From Rhabditoides inermis (taxonomy: Eukaryota > Nematoda > Chromadorea > Rhabditida > Rhabditidae): 64,000 nucleotides of DNA. This document shows positions 59,420-64,000 of this stretch, piece by piece. Location of the stretch: positions 69,501 through 133,500 of the forward strand of contig CAWZYM010000093.1 in NCBI GenBank assembly GCA_963966185.1. The letters are read 5' to 3'. The notes below the pieces were generated by a model that was not told the DNA's origin, made no database searches, and worked only from the letters and a program-made list of their open reading frames with translations. How positions within the stretch are numbered: the stretch's first letter is position 1; each line of letters starts with the position of its first letter. The translations under genes and the position numbers were made by a program.

Positions 59420-59812
59420 TCTTTTATACAAGGGAGAGCGCATGGCGTGGTTGCAAGAGAGAAAGAGGGAGTGAGTGCACATCTGAACAGTCGAGAATAT
59501 ACTTCATTTCTCTCGCCTTCCGTCTGATAGCCAAGAAAGAGGAATATTCATTTGTCATTTTCTTTTTACTCGGGAGTGCGCGGCTGCGCCGCTTATCAGA
59601 ACGTGCTGGAGATGGAATGGATAAAGTGGAGTTGAAATATTTGTTTTGGTAGAAAAGTTTTTGAAAACACATGTTCTCATTTTTGTATCGCTCCCCGTTT
59701 TTTTTTTAAATATGTGGGCTGTGGGAGATTTTTTTCGCTTTAACAAAAAAATGAAGGAGCGGAAACAAGTTTGTACTTGTGAAAATTCATAATACACGGG
59801 CAAAAACAATTT

Positions 59813-59882
59813 GGGAGCAGCGGGGTTCGAACCCCGGTCACTCACTTGCCACGCCCTTATCATAGCCACTACACTACCAGGA
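59813..59882 (-). pseudogene. tRNA-related sequence A1
   Basis: Contains an A-box match (TAGTGTAGTGG), a perfect B box (GGTTCGAACCC), a good T arm and a TTTTT terminator, but the acceptor and anticodon stems do not pair. Closest in layout to Asp or Gly tRNAs. Either a decayed tRNA or the head of a tRNA-derived SINE. Confidence 0.6.
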
Positions 59883-59952
59883 CGACGTTTCCTTGAGCTC
59901 AAAACCCAATCACTATCTCCCTGACTCATAACCAAGACCGGCAAAAGAATTT

Positions 59953-60022
59953 GGGAGAAGCGGCGTTCGAACCCCGGTCACTCACTTGTCACGCCCGCAC
60001 CGTAGCCACTACACTACCATGC
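59953..60022 (-). pseudogene. tRNA-related sequence A2
   Basis: Second copy of A1, 140 bp away, with the same boxes and flanks (TTGGGAG on one side, GCTCAAAACCC on the other). T stem has one extra mismatch and its anticodon region differs, so the pair is an old tandem duplication. Confidence 0.6.
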
Positions 60023-60092
60023 AGACGTTTACATGTGCTCAAAACCCATTCACTATCCTTCTGACAGTGTGTCAGAGTGAACAAAACGTTTT

Positions 60093-60164
60093 GGCCGGGG
60101 CGGGATTCGAAACCGGGACCTCAGGCTTAACAGGCTGACGCTCTACCGCCTGAGCCAGAATGGC
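60093..60164 (-). pseudogene. tRNA-like sequence, GTT anticodon
   Basis: A well-formed D arm (GCTC...GAGC) and a loop CTGTTAA like Asn(GTT), but the anticodon stem needs a bulge, the T arm has an extra T (GGTTTCGAATCC) and the acceptor does not pair. Unlike the array Asn gene in sequence. Likely a tRNA pseudogene. Confidence 0.5.
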
Positions 60165-60390
60165 TACGCCGTGGCTCTCTTAAAGCTCGAACTCGTCTCC
60201 GCCGGCTCGGTCGCATGCAGTTAGAGATTGTCGACACGCGCAGCAATACGTTTCACTTGCAATCGATCGATATCAATCAATATCGTAGAGCTCTAACATG
60301 TATGAATACTATCCCACATGTTTCCTCCATTATAGCATCGGTTCCGAAAGCGCACACTCCATTCTTCTCTATTGACACTCTATTCTCTCC

Positions 60391-60668
60391 TATTCACACG
60401 CTATCGCCGGGCCGCGCTGTCCTCATCGCTCTCTCACCCAACCCAAACACATGGCCACTTAGTGTAGTGGTCTAAGGCGCGGTTGCGCGGATTCGATGCT
60501 CGCAGGTTCGAATCCCGGTACGTGCAGAGGGTTTTGCTTACATCTTGGCATCATCCTCTGCCCCCCAGAGTACCAAGACATTGCCAAACTCGGCAAATTA
60601 TGCAAATGAAGCTTAAGTGGCGTGACGGAGAAAATTCCCTTGCTGTACACTATAGGATGGGAGACTAG
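60391..60668 (+). mobile_element. SINE-like element with tRNA-like head, copy 1
   Basis: A tRNA-like head at 60454-60526 has A-box (TAGTGGTCTAAGG) and B-box (GGTTCGAATCC, 60505-60515) sequences. A tail follows containing ATGCAAATGAAGCTTA (60600-60615) and ends near CACTATAGG. The 62352-62640 copy matches head, tail and at least 60 bp of upstream sequence (CTATCGC, CTCATCGCTCTCTC), with older similarity back to an ATCGATATCAAT motif near 60265. No terminal A-run or target duplication found. Confidence 0.6.
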
Positions 60669-60764
60669 CCTGGGAGTGGGCATGATTTGTTTGTTTGGAG
60701 TGGAAATACTATTTTTGAAATTAAAAAAAAAAGTTTTTGAAAATTCATCAAAACTTTTTTACCT

Positions 60765-60825
60765 CAAGGGGGGGCTGCCGCCCCCCCTTGGACCCCCCCG
60801 CCGAGGGGGGCTCCGCCCCCCCTCG
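60765..60825. repeat. Two GC-rich hairpins in tandem
   Basis: CAAGGGGGGG and its complement (60765-60790), then CGAGGGGGG and its complement (60802-60825), each followed by a C-run. Confidence 0.8.
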
Positions 60826-60928
60826 ACCCCCCCTCTATTCACATATTCCAACGCCCTGCTATGCTGCCGTTTCGTCAGTGCATTATCGCGGTTTGAGGTA
60901 GTTTTCATACCCGAGGGAGAGGATAAGC

Positions 60929-61012
60929 GAGTGGTTGAGGGAGTGGTTGAGGGAGTGGTTGAGGGAGTTATTGAGGGAGTGGTTGAGGGAGTGGTTGAGG
61001 GAGTGGTTGAGG
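60929..61012. repeat. 12-bp minisatellite, seven copies
   Basis: Seven copies of GAGTGGTTGAGG, the fourth changed to GAGTTATTGAGG, then a partial copy. One frame reads as repeated VVEG, but the surrounding open frame runs through the SINE tail and GC hairpins and is not a credible gene. Confidence 0.92.
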
Positions 61013-61219
61013 GAGTGGACCCCTCTTCGAGTGAATCGTACAGTCTGCTGTGCGTCCGATGCGTCAACGGGGTGCTGCTCGAAGAGGATAAAACACGAAC
61101 AAACAGTAAAATAACAAAAATCACAATCATTCTGAATCAATCCCAAATCCATTACCAATACCGTACCCCGCAACCCACCATCACAATCATATCATAACAA
61201 CAAGTGAGCTAAAGAGAGT

Positions 61220-61225
61220 TTTATT
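61220..61225 (-). terminator. Candidate poly(A) signal AATAAA
   Basis: AATAAA on the - strand about 95 bp past the stop codon at 61318-61320. Confidence 0.5.
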
Positions 61226-61317
61226 TGTTCCAACTACAACACAATGTATATTTCACTACTACAAATACACATCAACATTCTAGTCAATTAATGTAAACAA
61301 TTTAATAAAATGAGCGT

Positions 61318-61715
61318 CTACCTTAAATCGTCGAGAGTGCGTCCGCGTCCGACTTGAGCTTCTTCTTCTCCTTCAAGTCCAGCGACGACGCCCAACACGA
61401 GCAGGGAGCAAGACAGGAGAGCCTTGAACAACATGTGACGATAGCTCACAAATTGGAAAAAATAAAATATACAACATACCTTGAACTCGGTGACGACGGT
61501 GCAGCAGACCGGTAGCACGTCCCCGTAGACGAAAGACTGCAACAATTTGTATTATAAAACACAACAACTGAAGTACAACACAAAGCAATTTAGTAAGAAG
61601 AACACAGTGCAATGATCATAATGAAACGTAAACAAAATTAAATAAATAACACGCACCTTGAACGCCTCGGTTCCGTCGCCGCACGACACAGCTGGCTTGT
61701 CCAACTTTGATCACC
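61318..61715 (-). CDS. Possible small spliced gene, three 3' exons, unknown product
   Basis: Candidate exons on the - strand: 61657-61715 (acceptor ATTTCAG, donor GTGCGT), 61480-61536 (acceptor GTTGCAG, donor GTATGT) and 61318-61422 (acceptor TTCAAG, stop TAG), then an AATAAA signal. Exons are GC-rich islands in AT-rich introns, and each ends in a TTCAAG-type sequence. The last two exons stay in frame with each other (57-nt exon, 57-nt intron); one frame of the first exon meets a stop near its 5' end unless an internal AG is used. The conceptual product is Cys- and Val-containing with a hydrophobic segment in the last exon. No family recognised; 5' exons not found. Could be a gene fragment carried into the array. 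Confidence 0.35.
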
Positions 61716-62351
61716 CTGAAATTAATAATAATAAACATGTAGAACACGATGCAAACTAATAAAACAACAACGCAATACAAAACAACAACAAAATCAACGA
61801 AATTCAAAAACATTCGAAATTGCAACGCGAGTGATAACGCAATGGAACGAGTGCGACACGCAATACAAACGCATACAGCACGTCAAATTAGTATCGACAA
61901 AAATTATAAAACACATTGCAACACGAATCATATTATAAAAACATCGAAAAACAAAGAAATAAACACAAACACGCACGCCCAGCTGATTGAATTGTCATCA
62001 TCACTGTGCTACACCATACACCGCACAACGAAACACGATGTTTTTGCGAAACGCGTTTCAAGCGATTATTTTGATATTAAACGCATATCAAAGTGACAAA
62101 ACGCGATTAGAACAAAAGAATATAATAAAAAGAAAATATTGAAACAAACAAAACATGTCCACGACGCATACCCGCTTCATTACAGCCGATTGCACGCACC
62201 AACCCATTAAAACCCGTGCATTTGATATGTTTAATCACTATTAATCAATCGATATCAATGCAAAACGTATTCATTACATCAGCCCAATCACTCCCCAACA
62301 CTTTGCACGCATTGTTCCCTTGCGCAATCATCGATATCATTCGCCATCACC

Positions 62352-62640
62352 CATTCACACACACACATGCGCTATCGCAGGCCACGCCCACTCGCTGCAT
62401 CCTCATTGCTCTCTCGCACAGTGCACACACAAGCCCAAGTGGTGTAGTGGTCTAAGGCGCACGCGCGCGCCTACACTCGCCGCACTCGCGGGTTCGAATC
62501 CCGGCACGGGCAAAGGATTTTGCTGACATATCGGCAGCGTCCCGAGTCCACCAGCCATTGCAAAAGTCGCAATTATATGCAAATGAAGCTTATAGTCGCG
62601 TTCCAGAGAAATTTTCCTTACGATATACTATAGGTAGGAG
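62352..62640 (+). mobile_element. SINE-like element with tRNA-like head, copy 2
   Basis: Homologue of 60391-60668. Head at 62433-62512 with A box (TAGTGGTCTAAGG) and B box (62491-62501); the acceptor strands pair at four positions. Tail motif ATGCAAATGAAGCTTA at 62577-62592. Its 3' end abuts the resumed array. Confidence 0.6.
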
Positions 62641-62653
62641 ATACTACCGAAGA
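62641..62653 (-). pseudogene. tRNA-Asp(GTC), unit 67, 5' part (split gene)
   Basis: The acceptor 5' strand and start of the D arm that are missing from 59046-59105. Confidence 0.8.
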
Positions 62654-62772
62654 CATGTGGGGAGGCAGTTGTGATGCGTTGGTGAGAGCAACACTGAATA
62701 CGCTGCGATATAAAGAACGTGAAGCGTCGCGCACCCGTTCAGTTCAAAATGAGCGTTCGCACGCAAAAATAA

Positions 62773-62845
62773 CGCTCCCGGGAAGGTTCGAACTTCCGAC
62801 CTTTCGGTTAACAGCCGAACGCGCTGCCGATTGCGCCACGGAAGC
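62773..62845 (-). tRNA. tRNA-Asn(GTT), unit 67
   Basis: Unit 67, standard gene. Confidence 0.93.
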
Positions 62846-62921
62846 ACCGCTGTTTGTTAGAGACACTCCAATGAACATTGCCAGACCTACGAAAACTGAT
62901 GCAAAAAATAAACAAAAGATC

Positions 62922-63003
62922 TCATCAGAGTGGGATTCGAACCCACGCCTCCGAAGAGACTGGTGCCTTAAACCAGCGCCTTAGACCGCTCGGCCATCTG
63001 ACC
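62922..63003 (-). tRNA. tRNA-Leu(AAG), unit 67 variant
   Basis: C72 changed to G, so the first acceptor pair is lost. Confidence 0.78.
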
Positions 63004-63146
63004 ACGCTCCGTTTTGCTCTCATATCGGAACATCCCACGGCACGGAGTGAGCCAGCCGGGTTCATTGGACACGTAATAGCGGTCGTCAAAGTGCTCATTT
63101 TTCACACAAATCACAAATCCTTGACATACTTTTAAAATGTTAACTC

Positions 63147-63264
63147 GCTTACGTTCATAGCTTGTTGAGAATACGCCATCCCGTCTGATCTGGCAAGTCA
63201 AGTAACAACGCGCTCGGATAGTACCTAGATCGGAGACGGCTTGGGAATACCGAGTAATGCAAGC
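63147..63264 (+). rRNA. 5S rRNA, unit 68 variant
   Basis: GTCAAGTAAC variant, as unit 66. Confidence 0.87.
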
Positions 63265-63315
63265 ACGTTTTGCCAAAACGAAATTCGATAATCGTGATTC
63301 AGAAAACAAAAGATT

Positions 63316-63387
63316 CTCTTCGGCCGGGAATTGAACCCGGGTCTCGCATGTGACAGACGTGGATACTAACCACTATACTACCGAAGA
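63316..63387 (-). tRNA. tRNA-Asp(GTC), unit 68 variant
   Basis: G28 to A, as unit 66. Confidence 0.75.
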
Positions 63388-63506
63388 CATGTGGGGAGGC
63401 AGTTGTGATGCGTTGGTGAGAGCAACACTGAATACGCTGCGATATAAAGAACGTGAAGCGTCGCGCACCCGTTCAGTTCAAAATGAGCGTTCGCACGCAA
63501 AAATAA

Positions 63507-63579
63507 CGCTCCCGGGAAGGTTCGAACTTCCGACCTTTCGGTTAACAGCCGAACGCGCTGCCGATTGCGCCACGGAAGC
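63507..63579 (-). tRNA. tRNA-Asn(GTT), unit 68
   Basis: Unit 68, standard gene. Confidence 0.93.
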
Positions 63580-63655
63580 ACCGCTGTTTGTTAGAGACAC
63601 TCCAATGAACATTGCCAGACCTACGAAAACTGATGCAAAAAATAAACAAAAGATC

Positions 63656-63737
63656 TGATCAGAGTGGGATTCGAACCCACGCCTCCGAAGAGACTGGTGC
63701 CTTAAACCAGCGCCTTAGACCGCTCGGCCATCTGACC
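63656..63737 (-). tRNA. tRNA-Leu(AAG), unit 68
   Basis: Unit 68, standard gene. Confidence 0.93.
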
Positions 63738-63880
63738 ACGCTCCGTTTTGCTCTCATATCGGAACATCCCACGGCACGGAGTGAGCCAGCCGGGTTCGTT
63801 GGACACGTAATAGCGGTCGTCAAAGTGCTCATTTTTCACACAAATCACAAATCCTTGACATACTTTTAAAATGTTAACTC

Positions 63881-63998
63881 GCTTACGTTCATAGCTTGTT
63901 GAGAATACGCCATCCCGTCTGATCTGGCAAGTCAAGTAACAACGCGCTCGGATAGTACCTAGATCGGAGACGGCTTGGGAATACCGAGTAATGCAAGC
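63881..63998 (+). rRNA. 5S rRNA, unit 69 variant
   Basis: GTCAAGTAAC variant; the window ends 2 bp past the gene. Confidence 0.87.
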
Positions 63999-64000
63999 AC

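Larger units (their letters stand above)
59106..62640. other. 3.5-kb non-array island splitting a tRNA-Asp gene
   Basis: Array sequence stops after GATACTAACCACTA and resumes with ATACTACCGAAG in the same orientation; the two edges share only 2-3 bp and I see no clear target duplication. The right edge is the 3' end of a SINE-like element. Besides the items listed separately, 59337-59812 (an AT-rich stretch with T- and A-runs), 60165-60390 and 61726-62240 hold nothing I recognise. Confidence 0.85.
62641..64000. repeat. 5S-tRNA tandem array, block C (units 67-69)
   Basis: The array resumes in the same orientation inside the tRNA-Asp gene that block B left. Units belong to the diverged subfamily seen at 56.8-59.1 kb; the 5S genes of units 66, 68 and 69 share a GTCAAGTAAC core variant. 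Confidence 0.95.

Noticed and set aside
60622..61197. 191-residue frame with VVEG repeats
   Set aside because: It crosses the SINE-like tail, GC hairpins and a 12-bp minisatellite, with no independent sign of a gene.
61749..62096. 115-residue AT-rich frame
   Set aside because: Lys/Thr/Asn-rich composition follows base content, with no domain, and it lies upstream of the candidate minus-strand exons.
221..63935. Hundreds of recurring 60-128 residue open frames on both strands of the array
   Set aside because: They run through tRNA and 5S genes and spacers, change ends with single-base spacer indels, and are absent as a family outside the array. They are shadows of the RNA genes.

Overview
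The window is eukaryotic and most likely from a nematode. It is dominated by a tandem array of RNA polymerase III genes. Each 733-734 bp unit holds one 5S rRNA gene on the + strand followed by three tRNA genes on the - strand: tRNA-Asp(GTC), tRNA-Asn(GTT) and tRNA-Leu(AAG). I count 68 units plus the 5S gene of a 69th. That gives 69 5S genes (the first cut by the window edge), 68 Asp (one split), 68 Asn and 68 Leu. The nematode call rests on the 5S core, which closely resembles the Caenorhabditis 5S sequence as I recall it, on TTTCAG-type splice acceptors in a candidate gene near 61.7 kb, and on the style of the retrotransposon polymerase. It is an inference. The many short open frames inside the array are shadows of the RNA genes.

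Layout. 1-1955: units 1-3. 1956-10113: an 8,158-bp Ty3/gypsy-type LTR retrotransposon with 701-bp LTRs and an AAAC target duplication, inserted between tRNA-Asn and tRNA-Leu of unit 3. Its gag-pol reading frame is broken by frame changes and in-frame stops, and an extra open region of unknown function lies between pol and the 3' LTR. 10114-59105: units 3 (rest) to 67 (part). Two copies of a 1.14-1.17 kb non-array insertion sit just upstream of the 5S genes of units 4 and 5; each contains 102-bp inverted repeats around a GA microsatellite. 59106-62640: a 3.5-kb island that splits the tRNA-Asp gene of unit 67. It holds tRNA-related sequences, two SINE-like elements, short tandem repeats, GC hairpins and a possible small spliced gene on the - strand. 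62641-64000: the array resumes in the same orientation.

How the parts work together. Within a unit the 5S and tRNA-Asp genes converge, with their 3' ends 50 bp apart. Leu and the next unit's 5S diverge from a shared spacer of about 145 bp. All four genes have internal promoter boxes and a T4 or longer terminator a few bases past the 3' end, so each looks like an independent Pol III transcription unit. Copies are nearly identical, but private variants recur at fixed distances and reveal higher-order duplications (a 5-unit 3.67-kb block repeated head to tail, and 15- and 21-unit offsets). Units from about 56.8 kb onward form a diverged subfamily, as expected at the edge of a homogenising array. 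In the entries below, 'standard copy' means I noticed no difference from the unit 2 or unit 3 sequence inside the gene.
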